Positions 8,631 to 18,302 are shown, numbered from the stretch's first letter. The stretch: DNA of 64,000 nucleotides from Enterovibrio sp045679545 (GCF_045679545.1 NZ_CP166194.1:1178001-1242000); one strand, 5' to 3'. A program made the numbers and translations. The notes: a model not told the origin generated them from the letters alone.

Positions 8631-10910
8631 TTAGATTTTACAAGCGCCGCCTGCACAATCATCGTCTTGTGCGGCTAAATCTTGTTGCGCATCATCCGCA
8701 CCGTCTCGGGTGTTGTGATAATACAGGGTTTTCACGCCCAATTTGTACGCTGAAAGTAGATCTTTCAACAGCAGCTTCATCGGTGTTTTACCGCCAGCTT
8801 GTTTGCTTGGGTCGTAGTTGGTGTTGGCTGAAATCGCTTGGTCAACAAACTTCTGCATGATACCAACCAATTGCAAATAACCGTCGTTGGATTCGATGTT
8901 CCAAAGCAGCTCATAGTTATCTTTGTACTTGTCAAACTCAGGCACGACTTGCTTCAAGATGCCATCTTTCGATGCTTTGATAGAAACAAAACCGCGTGGT
9001 GGTTCAATACCATTGGTCGCATTTGAAATCTGTGAAGAGGTTTCTGACGGCATTAATGCTGACAGTGTTGAGTTGCGAAGGCCATGCTCAACGATTTCAC
9101 TGCGCAAGGTTTCCCAATCGTAGTGAAGTGGTTCTTCACACACTTTGTCCAAATCGCGCTTGTAGGTGTCAATAGGCAGCACACCTTGCGAATAGGTGGT
9201 TTCATTAAACGATGGGCAAGCGCCTTTTTCTTTTGCTAGACCGACAGAGGCTTTCAGCAGGTAGTACTGAATCGCTTCAAAGGTGCGGTGCGTTAAGCCG
9301 TTCGCGCTGCCGTCAGAGTAACGCACGCCATTTTTCGCCAGATAGTATGCAAAGTTAATCACACCTACACCGAGTGTACGGCGGTTCATGGTGGCTTTAC
9401 GCGCTGCAGGCAATGGATAGTCTTGGTAATCCAGCAGAGAATCCAGAGCGCGGATAGTCAAATCTGCAAGCTCTTCGAGCTCGTCTAATTGCTTAATCGC
9501 ACCAAGGTTAAAGGCAGAAAGCGTACAAAGTGCGATTTCACCGTTGTCGTCTTCTACATTTGTCAGTGGTTTGGTTGGTAGTGCAATTTCCAAACAGAGG
9601 TTTGACTGACGAATCGGTGCCACTTTCGGGTCGAACGGGCTGTGCGTATTACAGTGGTCAACGTTCTGGATGTAGATACGACCTGTTGATGCGCGCTCTT
9701 GCATCATTAGGGAGAACAGTTCAACCGCTTTGACGGTTTCACGTTTAATGGATGCATCTTGTTCGTATTGAACGTATAGACGCTCGAATGCTTCTTGATC
9801 CGCAAAGAATGCATCGTATAGACCTGGCACGTCTGATGGCGAGAACAACGAAATGTTTTCACCTTTGATCAGGCGGGTGTACATCAGCTTGTTGATTTGT
9901 ACGCCGTAATCCATGTGACGAACACGGTTTTCTTCTACGCCACGGTTATTCTTCAGAACCAGCAGGTTTTCAACTTCACGGTGCCACATTGGGTAAAATA
10001 ATGTGGCTGCACCACCGCGCACCCCGCCTTGTGAACAACATTTAACCGCTGTTTGGAAATACTTGTAAAACGGGATACAACCCGTGTGGAACGCTTCACC
10101 ACCACGAATTGGGCTGCCGAGCGCACGAATACGACCAGCATTAATGCCGATACCTGCTCGCTGGCTAACATAACGCACGATCGCACTGGCCGTGGCGTTG
10201 ATAGAGTCTAGGCTGTCATCACACTCAATCAGAACGCATGAGCTGAACTGACGGGTTGGTGTGCGAACGCCTGACATGATCGGTGTTGGCAGTGAGATTT
10301 TGAACAGCGATACCGCGTCGTAGAAACGACGGATGTAATCCAATCGCGTTTCTTTCGGGTAATTGGCGAAAAGGCATGCCGCGACCATGATGTACAAAAA
10401 CTGTGCGCTTTCGTAGATTTCACCAGTAACACGGTTTTGTACCAAATATTTACCTTCCAACTGCTTAACTGCAGCGTAGGAGAAGTTCATATCACGCCAG
10501 TGGTCGATGTAACCGTCAAGTACGTTCAGTTCTTCTTCTGTGTAGTCTTCGAGGATATGGTTGTCATACTTACCCATGTCGACCATTTTGCGGATATGTT
10601 CAACCAGTTTCGGAGGCTCAAACTGCCCGTAGGCCTTTTTGCGCAGGTGGAAGATGGCAAGGCGAGCTGCAAGATACTGGTAGTCAGGTGTTTGCTCAGA
10701 GATCAGATCCGCTGCTGCTTTAATGATGGTCTCATGGATGTCTTCAGTTTTTATACCGTCGTAAAATTGGATGTGAGAACGGAGTTCGACTTGTGATACA
10801 GAGACATTGTCTAGACCTTTAGCTGCCCACTCTATGACGCGGTGGATTTTATCTAGATCAATATTTTCCTTTGCGCCACTGCGCTTTTGGACGGTAATTT
10901 GTTGGTTCAT
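8631..10910 (-). CDS. nrdA: Class Ia ribonucleoside-diphosphate reductase, alpha subunit
   Basis: Catalytic and allosteric subunit that reduces NDPs to dNDPs. The 759 residues (E. coli 761) begin with the ATP-cone (VQKRSGAKENIDLDKIHRVI), include the catalytic-site segment SNLCLEIALPT with its cysteine, the radical-transfer tyrosines near LKTLYYHNTRDG, and end CAGGACKI with the redox-shuttle cysteine pair. Upstream lies an NrdR-box-like sequence. First gene of the nrdA-nrdB-yfaE operon. No inserts or inteins seen. Confidence 0.97.
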   Translation of the reverse strand: MNQQITVQKRSGAKENIDLDKIHRVIEWAAKGLDNVSVSQVELRSHIQFYDGIKTEDIHETIIKAAADLISEQTPDYQYLAARLAIFHLRKKAYGQFEPPKLVEHIRKMVDMGKYDNHILEDYTEEELNVLDGYIDHWRDMNFSYAAVKQLEGKYLVQNRVTGEIYESAQFLYIMVAACLFANYPKETRLDYIRRFYDAVSLFKISLPTPIMSGVRTPTRQFSSCVLIECDDSLDSINATASAIVRYVSQRAGIGINAGRIRALGSPIRGGEAFHTGCIPFYKYFQTAVKCCSQGGVRGGAATLFYPMWHREVENLLVLKNNRGVEENRVRHMDYGVQINKLMYTRLIKGENISLFSPSDVPGLYDAFFADQEAFERLYVQYEQDASIKRETVKAVELFSLMMQERASTGRIYIQNVDHCNTHSPFDPKVAPIRQSNLCLEIALPTKPLTNVEDDNGEIALCTLSAFNLGAIKQLDELEELADLTIRALDSLLDYQDYPLPAARKATMNRRTLGVGVINFAYYLAKNGVRYSDGSANGLTHRTFEAIQYYLLKASVGLAKEKGACPSFNETTYSQGVLPIDTYKRDLDKVCEEPLHYDWETLRSEIVEHGLRNSTLSALMPSETSSQISNATNGIEPPRGFVSIKASKDGILKQVVPEFDKYKDNYELLWNIESNDGYLQLVGIMQKFVDQAISANTNYDPSKQAGGKTPMKLLLKDLLSAYKLGVKTLYYHNTRDGADDAQQDLAAQDDDCAGGACKI

Positions 10911-11311
10911 TTATCTCGTTCCCGGTATTTCCTTGCCTGAAGACGTATTTTTGCAAGATTTCACAAATTGCAAGGTAGATTTGTGATCAATATTAAACTA
11001 ATGGCGTACGCGCTCAAACACTATATGTAGGGGGTACGCCTGACTTGAGTAACAAGATAGTGGTGGGAGGAGGATATTGCAAGTTAGCGAAATAGGAGGG
11101 TCTGTGGATATCTTGGGGATGAAGATATCTATGTTAGTGCTCACTAACTGTTTTGTCCTATAAGTTGCAATGGCATAGAGAAATGCAACGATTTTTAAGG
11201 TGGGGGAAAGCAAATAAAAAAAATATAATTCTTGCCTAGCAGTACAAACAGTGTTTCATCTTAACCACCTGAAAAGTGGCTATTTTATGTTCTTACTGCT
11301 TGTGACAAGGA
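10911..11311. other. nrdA upstream region
   Basis: 401 bases without a real gene between nrdA and the HAD gene. It contains the NrdR-like box and, presumably, the nrdA promoter; a CCAC/GTGG hairpin near 11264-11279 lies after the HAD gene but lacks a T-run. Confidence 0.5.
11018..11033. promoter_or_regulatory. NrdR-box-like site upstream of nrdA
   Basis: ACACTATATGTAG matches the left and central part of the NrdR consensus (acaCwAtATaTwGtgt as remembered). A more degenerate AT-rich match sits about three helical turns closer to the gene, near 10985-11000, as expected for tandem NrdR boxes. The pair lies inside a 7-bp inverted repeat (GGCGTAC at 11003-11009, GTACGCC at 11034-11040). Confidence 0.5.
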
Positions 11312-11968
11312 TCAGAATAATGACAGAACATCTACAGCTTTGTTAAAAATAAGATCTGCATCCCACTCGACCGGGTTTTGCTCTGCGCCAATGTAACCCC
11401 AAGCCGCCACCGCTGAATACATACCTGCCGCTTTAGCGGCCACAATGTCGTTTTCAATATCACCCACATATAAACACTGTGATGGCAGTACAGAAATTAA
11501 GCCTGCGGCGTAGATCAGTGGGTCAGGATGTGGTTTCGCTCGGCTGAGCGTGTCGGCACACACGAGTGCTTGTGTTTGTTCGAGTTCGGGAAAGTAGGGG
11601 AGTAACATTGAAGTAAGAAAGCCTGGCTTATTCGTGACGATGCCCCATGGGATATTGCGTGCTGACAGTTGCGCAACCAGATCAATCACACCCTCGTAAA
11701 GCTTGGTGTCAGTGCAAATACTTTTCTCATAGTGGTCAAGAAACGACAGCAGGAGAGTGTCAATCTCTCTACCCTCTAGAGAGTCTCCAAACCCTGCACG
11801 TAATAGGCCGCGGGCCCCGTGACTGGTGTTAGCTTGAATTTGTGCGTCATTTAAAGGAGGAAGACCGTAGTCACACAGGACACAGTTAGCGGCATTTGCC
11901 ATATCGGGCGCGGTATCAAGTAGAGTGCCATCCAAATCAAATAATACGGCTTTGATCGTTCCTTTCAT
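11312..11968 (-). CDS. HAD-family phosphatase, phosphoglycolate phosphatase/MupP-like
   Basis: Haloacid dehalogenase subfamily IA phosphatase of 218 residues. Motif I is FDLDGTLLDT with the nucleophilic Asp at residue 11, motif II IVTNKP, motif III KPHPDP, motif IV VGDIENDIVAA. The gene sits downstream of ubiG; in Pseudomonas the ubiG neighbour of this type is MupP, a phosphatase for N-acetylmuramic acid 6-phosphate, while others of the family act on phosphoglycolate. Sequence alone cannot choose between them, so I leave the symbol empty. Start ATG follows a short gap from ubiG and the two are probably co-transcribed, although a terminator lies between them. Confidence 0.85.
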   Translation of the reverse strand: MKGTIKAVLFDLDGTLLDTAPDMANAANCVLCDYGLPPLNDAQIQANTSHGARGLLRAGFGDSLEGREIDTLLLSFLDHYEKSICTDTKLYEGVIDLVAQLSARNIPWGIVTNKPGFLTSMLLPYFPELEQTQALVCADTLSRAKPHPDPLIYAAGLISVLPSQCLYVGDIENDIVAAKAAGMYSAVAAWGYIGAEQNPVEWDADLIFNKAVDVLSLF

Positions 11969-12026
11969 CGATTCATCCTTTAATCGCTGATCGCTACTTA
12001 CAAATTAGGGAAGTCAATTCCCGAAC

Positions 12027-12052
12027 AAAAAAAACGCCCGGTTATTCCGGGC
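12027..12052 (-). terminator. Terminator overlapping the ubiG stop codon
   Basis: GCCCGG / CCGGGC arms with an 8-base A/T tract. The ubiG stop codon (12042-12044) forms part of the 5-base loop, so a ribosome finishing ubiG would cover the hairpin, which may allow read-through into the HAD gene. Confidence 0.8.
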
Positions 12053-12755
12053 TATGAGTATGAACGATGTAATTGACGTCTACATTACGCGGTGAGAGCC
12101 AGTATTTGTCTGTCAACGGATTGTAGTGCAGGCCCGTCATATGCTGCTCATTCAGCGGGGTAGCATCAATCATGTTCAGCAGTTCTGAGGGTTTAATGAA
12201 TTTGTTGTGGTCGTGAGTTCCCTTCGGCACGATTCTCATTAGGTGTTCTGCACCGACGATGGCAAATAACCATGATTTGGTATTCCGATTTAGCGTCGAG
12301 AAAAACACATGGCCGCCCGGCTTCACCATTTTCGCGCATGCTGCAATTACGGAAGCCGGATCAGGAACATGCTCAAGCATCTCCATGCAGGTGACAATGT
12401 CATAGTGACCTGCATTCGTCTCTGCATGTTCTTCAGCCGTTGACTGAATATAAGATAACGTTGTGCCTGTTTCTAAGGCATGTAAGCGCGCCACAGTCAG
12501 GGGCTCTTTACCCATATCTAGGCCAGTTACGTCAGCACCTTCACGCGCCATGCTTTCTGCTAGAATGCCACCACCACAACCGACATCTAGTATTTTCTTA
12601 CCAAAGATGCCACCACTGCGCTCAATCACGTAATTAAGACGAAGAGGGTTGATTTGGTGAAGCGGTTTAAATTCACCGTCTAGATCCCACCAACGGGAAG
12701 CCATGTCTTCAAATTTTTTGATTTCGGCCGGGTCGACATTGAGCTGAGTCGTCAT
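12042..12755 (-). CDS. ubiG: Ubiquinone biosynthesis O-methyltransferase
   Basis: SAM-dependent methyltransferase that performs both O-methylations in ubiquinone biosynthesis, acting at the inner membrane. The motif I glycine loop is KILDVGCGGGILAESMA near residues 50-66, and the acidic motif and CMEMLEHVPDP follow. The open frame extends ten codons upstream, but the ATG at 12753-12755 gives the usual MTTQLNVDP N-terminus, preceded by AGGGA; that gives 237 residues, normal for UbiG. Divergent from gyrA as in E. coli and Vibrio. Confidence 0.95.
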   Translation of the reverse strand: MTTQLNVDPAEIKKFEDMASRWWDLDGEFKPLHQINPLRLNYVIERSGGIFGKKILDVGCGGGILAESMAREGADVTGLDMGKEPLTVARLHALETGTTLSYIQSTAEEHAETNAGHYDIVTCMEMLEHVPDPASVIAACAKMVKPGGHVFFSTLNRNTKSWLFAIVGAEHLMRIVPKGTHDHNKFIKPSELLNMIDATPLNEQHMTGLHYNPLTDKYWLSPRNVDVNYIVHTHSPE

Positions 12756-12874
12756 TGCGCAGTTATCCCTAAATTTTTTTTGCATTATAACCGCATTATA
12801 GAGATTAAAAACATCAACTAAGAAACGCAGATAAAGAAACTCGGAGAAGGTGCGAGATTGAAGAAAGGAGATAG

Positions 12875-12898
12875 AAAACCGGAGGCGGTCACCCCCGG
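12875..12898 (-). terminator. Terminator after the 33-residue peptide gene
   Basis: CCGGAGG / CCCCCGG arms (one mismatch) followed on the minus strand by TTTTC, 40 bases after the stop of the small gene at 12938. It separates that gene from ubiG, supporting an independent short transcript. Confidence 0.6.
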
Positions 12899-12937
12899 AG
12901 ATAATGTTGAAAGATCGCTAATTTCTCGGTAAGAAAG

Positions 12938-13039
12938 TTATGCTGCGTTGGTGACAGCAACAGCTGCCAATAAAGCCAACAAAGTGTATTTACCGATAAT
13001 TATTGCCATACCCACCGCATTGATTGCTTGATGTAACAT
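12938..13039 (-). CDS. Small hydrophobic peptide, 33 residues, unknown
   Basis: Too short for routine gene calling, but well supported: ATG at 13037-13039 has a strong AAGGAG site 6 bases upstream. The product begins MLHQAINAVGMAIII and continues with an uninterrupted hydrophobic, alanine/leucine-rich helix to the stop, so it is likely a single-span membrane peptide. A perfect palindrome (13051-13072) lies directly before the ribosome site and a terminator follows, making a compact single-gene transcript between ubiG and gyrA. I do not recognise it. Toxin-like peptide, respiratory small subunit or regulator of a membrane complex are all possible. Confidence 0.65.
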   Translation of the reverse strand: MLHQAINAVGMAIIIGKYTLLALLAAVAVTNAA

Positions 13040-13050
13040 AGCGTCTCCTT

Positions 13051-13072
13051 GCTAACACTCAATTGTGTTAGC
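13051..13072. promoter_or_regulatory. Palindrome just upstream of the small-peptide ribosome site
   Basis: Perfect 8-bp inverted repeat GCTAACAC-6-GTGTTAGC ending one base before the AAGGAG of the 33-residue gene. It could be a repressor operator, or an RNA hairpin controlling ribosome access. Confidence 0.6.
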
Positions 13073-13426
13073 ACCTATCTTTCCTTACTCACTGAAGGGA
13101 TATTGAGAGGCACTTCCCACTCTTATTTTCTTTCTTTTATTACATAATAAATCGTGACCTGACGAATGTTGATCGCGTCCAATCCCAAATTAGCCTCATA
13201 ACAGAAAAAAATACGCCTACGCTTCTGTGAGCGATTCTCATAAATTTTTCTAGCTCTACCTTGTTAGCGAGCGTTTTTTCGCCCTGTCGTGCGTTAGAGC
13301 GCCAGATTAAGAGTATTTCGTGATTTATCTCGGGTTTAGGCTGTGACTCTTGGTCTGTTTTTATGGTATTCTCACCGTCTTGCACGTAGTCATTTTTGAC
13401 ATACTTACCTGAGGGATATTGGCTCC
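13073..13426. other. gyrA upstream region
   Basis: About 350 bases between the small peptide gene and gyrA; with no convincing gene. An extended -10-like TATGGTATTCT near 13362-13372 could belong to the gyrA promoter, but no good -35 partner is visible. Confidence 0.35.
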
Positions 13427-16120
13427 ATGAGCGATCTTGCTAAAGAGATCACGCCCGTCAACATTGAAGATGAACTGAAAAGTTCTTACCTCGACTATGC
13501 GATGTCCGTTATCGTTGGTCGTGCGCTTCCTGACGTGCGTGATGGTCTGAAGCCAGTACACCGTCGCGTTCTTTTCGCGATGAATGTACTAGGCAACGAC
13601 TGGAACAAAGCATATAAAAAATCTGCCCGTGTTGTTGGCGATGTGATCGGTAAATACCACCCACACGGTGACAGCGCTGTTTATGACACTATCGTCCGTA
13701 TGGCACAGCCTTTCTCGCTGCGTTACATGCTGGTTGATGGACAAGGCAACTTCGGTTCTATTGACGGCGATTCAGCGGCGGCAATGCGTTATACCGAAGT
13801 TCGCATGTCAAAAATTGCCCACGAACTGCTGGCTGATCTGGATAAAGACACTGTCGATTACGTTCCAAACTACGACGGTACAGAACAAATTCCAGAAGTG
13901 ATGCCAACGCGTGTTCCAAACTTGCTGGTAAACGGCTCGTCTGGTATCGCAGTAGGTATGGCGACCAATATTCCTCCGCATAACCTGACAGAAGTGGTTA
14001 ACGGTTGTTTGGCATATATTGAGAATGAAGACATCAGCATTGAAGAGCTGATGACGCACATTCCGGGTCCCGACTTCCCAACGGCAGCAATGATCAATGG
14101 CCGTAAAGGCATTGAAGATGCGTACCGTACCGGTCGCGGCAAGATTTACCTGCGCTCTCGCGCCGAAATCGAAGTCGAGAAGAACGGTAAAGAAACCATC
14201 ATTGTTTCTGAAATCCCTTATCAAGTGAACAAAGCACGTTTGATCGAGAAGATCGCCGAGCTGGTTAAAGATAAGAAGATTGAAGGCATCAGTGCGCTAC
14301 GCGATGAGTCTGATAAAGACGGCATGCGTATCGTGATTGAATGTAAACGTGATGCAGTCGGTGAGGTCATCCTCAACAACCTTTACTCACAAACGCAATT
14401 GCAAACCTCTTTTGGTATCAACATGGTTGCGCTGGACAATAACCAGCCACGCCTGTTTGGCCTGAAAGATATGCTGAAGTGTTTCGTGAACCACCGCCGT
14501 GAAGTGGTGACACGTCGTACTATTTACGAACTGCGCAAAGCGCGTGATCGTGCACATATCTTGGAAGGTTTGGCGATTGCTCTTGCGAACATCGATGAAA
14601 TCATCGAAATGATTCGTAACGCACAAACACCGGCTATCGCCCGTGAACAACTGCAACTACGCGGTTGGGAGCTAGGCACTGTAGCAGTAATGCTTGAAGC
14701 GGCTGGCGTTGATGCGGCACGTCCTGAATGGCTTGAAGAAGAGTTTGGTGTTCGTGATGGAAAATACTTCCTGACTGAACAACAAGCACAAGCGATTTTG
14801 GATCTGCGTCTGCACAAGTTGACCGGTCTTGAGCATGAAAAGATCCTGGATGAATACAAAGAGCTGCTGACACTCATCGGCGAGCTAATGTTCATCCTGT
14901 CTAACCCTGATCGTTTGATGGAAGTCATCCGTGAAGAGCTTGAAGCAATTCGTGATGGATACGGTGACGAGCGTCGTACTGAAATCACTGCAGCAAGCCA
15001 CGACATTGATATCGAAGATCTGATCAATCAAGAAGACGTTGTGGTGACTCTTTCCCATGAAGGCTATGTGAAGTATCAGGTTCTGTCTGATTACGAAGCG
15101 CAGCGTCGTGGTGGTAAAGGTAAGTCAGCAACGCGTATGAAAGAAGAAGACTACATTGAGCGTCTTCTGGTCGCGAATACCCATGACACCATTTTGTGCT
15201 TCTCTAGCCGTGGTCGCATGTACTGGCTGAAAGTCTATCAATTACCGCTCGCATCACGTACTGCACGTGGTAAGCCAATTGTTAACCTTCTGCCTCTTGA
15301 ACCGAATGAACGCATTACTGCGATTCTGCCTGTTAAAGAATACTCAGAAGACAAGTTCGTCTTCATGGCAACCGGCGACGGTACTGTGAAGAAAACACCG
15401 TTGACTGATTTCAGCCGTCCACGTAGCGCAGGTATCATTGCTGTGAACCTTCGTGAAGGTGACTCGCTCATCGGTGTTGATATCACTGATGGTACGCGTG
15501 ATATCATGCTGTTCTCTTCGTATGGCAAGGTTGTTCGTTTCTACGAAAGCCCTGTTTATGATGAAGAAGGCAACGCGAAAGGTGGTGTTCGTGGTATGGG
15601 CCGTACAGCGGCCGGTGTTCGCGGCATTAAGCTGGCGGAAGGCGATAAAGTGGTTTCACTTATCGTGCCGAAGAACGAAGGCGACGTGCTAACTGTCACT
15701 GAAAATGGTTACGGTAAGCGTACTGAGCTTGGCCAATACCCAGCGAAGAGCCGTGCAACACAAGGTGTTGTTTCTATCAAGGTTTCTGAGCGTAACGGTT
15801 GTGTGGTTGGTGCCGTACAGGTCACCGAAGGCGATGAGTTCATGATGATCACCAATGCAGGTACGCTGGTTCGTACTCGTGTTGCTGAAGTCAGCCAAGT
15901 GGGCCGAAACACCCAAGGCGTCACGCTTATCCGCACCAGTGAAGGTGAGAAAGTGGTTGGTCTACAACGCATCGATGAGCCAGAAGAAGAATTGATTCTG
16001 GATGAAAACGGTGAAGTGGTTGAGCAAGCACCTGTTGAAGCCTCAGAAGAAACTTCTGAAGAAGCGTCAGCAGAAGCACCAACAGACAAACCTGAAGACG
16101 AAGGCACTGACGAGGAATAA
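13427..16120 (+). CDS. gyrA: DNA gyrase subunit A
   Basis: Breakage-reunion subunit of gyrase, introducing negative supercoils with GyrB. The catalytic tyrosine is Y122 in AAAMRYTEVRM. The quinolone-resistance region reads HGDSAVYDTIV with S83 and D87, the wild-type, drug-sensitive residues. The C-terminal beta-pinwheel contains the GyrA box QRRGGKG, and the protein ends in a long acidic tail rich in Glu and Ala. The 897-residue length is normal for Vibrionaceae (E. coli 875). Single gene with its own terminator at 16146-16174. Confidence 0.98.
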   Translation: MSDLAKEITPVNIEDELKSSYLDYAMSVIVGRALPDVRDGLKPVHRRVLFAMNVLGNDWNKAYKKSARVVGDVIGKYHPHGDSAVYDTIVRMAQPFSLRYMLVDGQGNFGSIDGDSAAAMRYTEVRMSKIAHELLADLDKDTVDYVPNYDGTEQIPEVMPTRVPNLLVNGSSGIAVGMATNIPPHNLTEVVNGCLAYIENEDISIEELMTHIPGPDFPTAAMINGRKGIEDAYRTGRGKIYLRSRAEIEVEKNGKETIIVSEIPYQVNKARLIEKIAELVKDKKIEGISALRDESDKDGMRIVIECKRDAVGEVILNNLYSQTQLQTSFGINMVALDNNQPRLFGLKDMLKCFVNHRREVVTRRTIYELRKARDRAHILEGLAIALANIDEIIEMIRNAQTPAIAREQLQLRGWELGTVAVMLEAAGVDAARPEWLEEEFGVRDGKYFLTEQQAQAILDLRLHKLTGLEHEKILDEYKELLTLIGELMFILSNPDRLMEVIREELEAIRDGYGDERRTEITAASHDIDIEDLINQEDVVVTLSHEGYVKYQVLSDYEAQRRGGKGKSATRMKEEDYIERLLVANTHDTILCFSSRGRMYWLKVYQLPLASRTARGKPIVNLLPLEPNERITAILPVKEYSEDKFVFMATGDGTVKKTPLTDFSRPRSAGIIAVNLREGDSLIGVDITDGTRDIMLFSSYGKVVRFYESPVYDEEGNAKGGVRGMGRTAAGVRGIKLAEGDKVVSLIVPKNEGDVLTVTENGYGKRTELGQYPAKSRATQGVVSIKVSERNGCVVGAVQVTEGDEFMMITNAGTLVRTRVAEVSQVGRNTQGVTLIRTSEGEKVVGLQRIDEPEEELILDENGEVVEQAPVEASEETSEEASAEAPTDKPEDEGTDEE

Positions 16121-16145
16121 TCCTTCCTTTCATGTCCCGTTATAG

Positions 16146-16174
16146 AAAAACGCAGCTTAGGCTGCGTTTTTTTT
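16146..16174 (+). terminator. gyrA terminator
   Basis: CGCAGC-TTAG-GCTGCG stem followed by eight T residues, 26 bases after the gyrA stop. Confidence 0.92.
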
Positions 16175-16370
16175 ATCTCCTTTATAAAGTTCAAGGAAAG
16201 TTGCGCATATTTCCCGTTCCAATCGCTTAGAAAAGGTGATAAAACAAAACGAATACGATTTCTTTGTGGCTTTCTTTCGTGCCTGATACAGGGCGCAGTC
16301 GGCGGAAGGATCATCCGGCTCACGCAGAAAGTCATTATTTAGCGATTAAACGCAGGAGCATTGATAAATC

Positions 16371-17453
16371 ATGGAAAAGGTACACAACTTCTCAGCGGGC
16401 CCAGCAATGTTGCCACAAGCCGTTCTTAAAAAAGTTCAGGCTGAATTAATCGATTGGAATGGCACGGGCTCCTCGGTGATGGAAATTTCCCACCGCGGCA
16501 AACCGTTTCTCGCGGTTGTCGATGAGGCTGAGAAAAACCTTCGTGAATTGCTGTCCATTCCTGACAACTACCATGTCCTTTACTGTCAAGGTGGTGCACG
16601 CGCTCAGTTTGCTGCAGTACCGATGAACTTGTTGGGTAATCACACGATTGCAGATTACGTTGATGGTGGTTATTGGGCAGCGAGTGCAGTTAAAGAAGCG
16701 AAAAAATACTGTACCCCGCATATCGTGAATGTGCTGACAGAAATTGATGGCAAACGTGCGGTTATGCCAGCTAAAGACTGGAAACTGAGCAATGACGCGG
16801 CGTTTGTGCATTTTTGCCCCAATGAAACGATCGACGGCATTGAAATTCGAGATCTTCCAGAGACCGATAAGCCTATCGTAGCTGACATGTCTTCGACCAT
16901 TTTGTCGCGTCCAATCGATGTGTCTAAATACGGCGTAATTTATGCTGGTGCGCAGAAGAACATTGGCCCTGCTGGGATAACCTTAGTGATTGTTCGTGAT
17001 GATTTGTTGGGTCGCGCAAAAGAATTTTTGCCAAATGTACTTAACTACAAAACGCTGGCTGAAAAAGACTCCATGTTCAATACACCGCCAACGTTTGGTT
17101 GGTATCTGGCGGGTGAAGTCTATAAATGGCTGAAAGAGCAGGGCGGTCTTGAGGTGATGCAGGCGAAAAACGAAGAGAAAGCGGCGTTGCTTTACGACTG
17201 CATTGATTCGTCTGACTTCTACGTGAACCAAATCCACCCAGATAATCGCTCATTGATGAATGTGCCATTCCAACTGGTTAACCCTGAATTGGATGAAGCA
17301 TTTCTTGCCGAGTCTGATGCGCGTGGCTTGAAAGCGTTGAAGGGACACCGTGATGTTGGTGGCATGCGAGCATCTATTTACAATGCAATGTCATTGGAAG
17401 GTGTTCAAGCCTTGGTTGCTTTCATGAAAGAGTTTGAAGCGAAAAACGTCTAA
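16371..17453 (+). CDS. serC: Phosphoserine aminotransferase
   Basis: PLP aminotransferase converting 3-phosphohydroxypyruvate to phosphoserine (serine pathway) and acting in pyridoxal phosphate synthesis. The PLP lysine is K196 in YAGAQKNIGPAG; the N-terminal NFSAGPAMLP and HRGKPF phosphate-binding blocks are present. At 360 residues the length is typical. A GGAG site precedes the ATG. Followed by its own terminator, so not co-transcribed with aroA, unlike the serC-aroA operon of E. coli; three genes are interposed here. Confidence 0.97.
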   Translation: MEKVHNFSAGPAMLPQAVLKKVQAELIDWNGTGSSVMEISHRGKPFLAVVDEAEKNLRELLSIPDNYHVLYCQGGARAQFAAVPMNLLGNHTIADYVDGGYWAASAVKEAKKYCTPHIVNVLTEIDGKRAVMPAKDWKLSNDAAFVHFCPNETIDGIEIRDLPETDKPIVADMSSTILSRPIDVSKYGVIYAGAQKNIGPAGITLVIVRDDLLGRAKEFLPNVLNYKTLAEKDSMFNTPPTFGWYLAGEVYKWLKEQGGLEVMQAKNEEKAALLYDCIDSSDFYVNQIHPDNRSLMNVPFQLVNPELDEAFLAESDARGLKALKGHRDVGGMRASIYNAMSLEGVQALVAFMKEFEAKNV

Positions 17454-17493
17454 TTCTCTGTTTTTATTGTGATGCCTGCGATGAATTCAACAG

Positions 17494-17518
17494 ACCGCCC
17501 AATGTGGCGGTTTTTTTT
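17494..17518 (+). terminator. serC terminator
   Basis: ACCGCC / GGCGGT stem with a T8 tail, 41 bases after serC. Confidence 0.9.
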
Positions 17519-17525
17519 CGCCTTT

Positions 17526-18302
17526 TTATTGAGTGGTTTCGGCTGGGCTCAACAGAGCACGTTTGAGTTTTGCTTTTACTGATCGCCAATGAGTCACGGG
17601 CAGCGCAGGGGCTTTTTCGGCCAAATAGCGTTGGCTTTCTGGTGTCAATGTCACCTCACCACCATGGGCCAGGTAAATCCCACTTGGATTAAGGGCGAAA
17701 ATTTTGGCTAATGATTGGCGATATTGATTTGGGAAAAACACCGGGAAGGGGGGGATGTAACGGCCTTTTACTGTCACCATCAGATCAGCGACATACACTT
17801 TGTTGCTCGGAAGGTGAAGCAATGAAAGGTCTCTGTCTGTGTGTCCTGGTGTGTGCAGGACTTGCCAATCTGTAAATACAGGCAGAATTTCACCATCAGC
17901 GACGTAATGGTCGGCAGTTAACTTTCGGGAGTATCGAACCCGTTTCGCGGGTTTTCCTTTGCGTTTTGCCATCCACTTAGCCAATAGCATGTCACTCCAG
18001 AACATCAAAATGCCGTCGAGTCCTTGATACCACTGTCCTTTAGTGAGACTTGCAACGATTCTGGCACCGGTGATCTCGCGAAGGCGATGTGCGCCGCCGG
18101 CGTGGTCAGGATGCATGTGTGTCACGACAATGATTTTGAGATCACTCAGTGGGCGGCGAAGAGTCTGTGTAATAAAACGTGCGACCACACCAATATCTGC
18201 GCGGCTACAACCATCCAGCAGCAACAACTTATCTTCATATTCAGCAAGATAAATAGATTGAATATAGCCATCCAACTGATGGAGGGTTTTCATCACGATC
18301 AC
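17526..18302 (-). CDS. Metallo-beta-lactamase-fold hydrolase
   Basis: Putative zinc-dependent hydrolase of 258 residues. The metal site motif THMHPDHAGG (HxHxDH) is present, as are the downstream HTPGHTD histidine and VADLMV aspartate. The frame opens 41 codons upstream, but GTG at 18300-18302 has AAGGAG exactly 6 bases before it, so I place the start there rather than at the ATG three codons later. No signal peptide, so cytoplasmic. Related proteins include glyoxalase II-like and lactonase-like enzymes; substrate unknown. Divergent from xanP, sharing a 290-base intergenic region with a PurR-type box. Confidence 0.8.
   Translation of the reverse strand: MIVMKTLHQLDGYIQSIYLAEYEDKLLLLDGCSRADIGVVARFITQTLRRPLSDLKIIVVTHMHPDHAGGAHRLREITGARIVASLTKGQWYQGLDGILMFWSDMLLAKWMAKRKGKPAKRVRYSRKLTADHYVADGEILPVFTDWQVLHTPGHTDRDLSLLHLPSNKVYVADLMVTVKGRYIPPFPVFFPNQYRQSLAKIFALNPSGIYLAHGGEVTLTPESQRYLAEKAPALPVTHWRSVKAKLKRALLSPAETTQ

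Noticed and set aside
13340..13372. gyrA promoter
   Set aside because: An extended -10-like element is visible, but no acceptable -35 at proper spacing, so I did not list it as a promoter.
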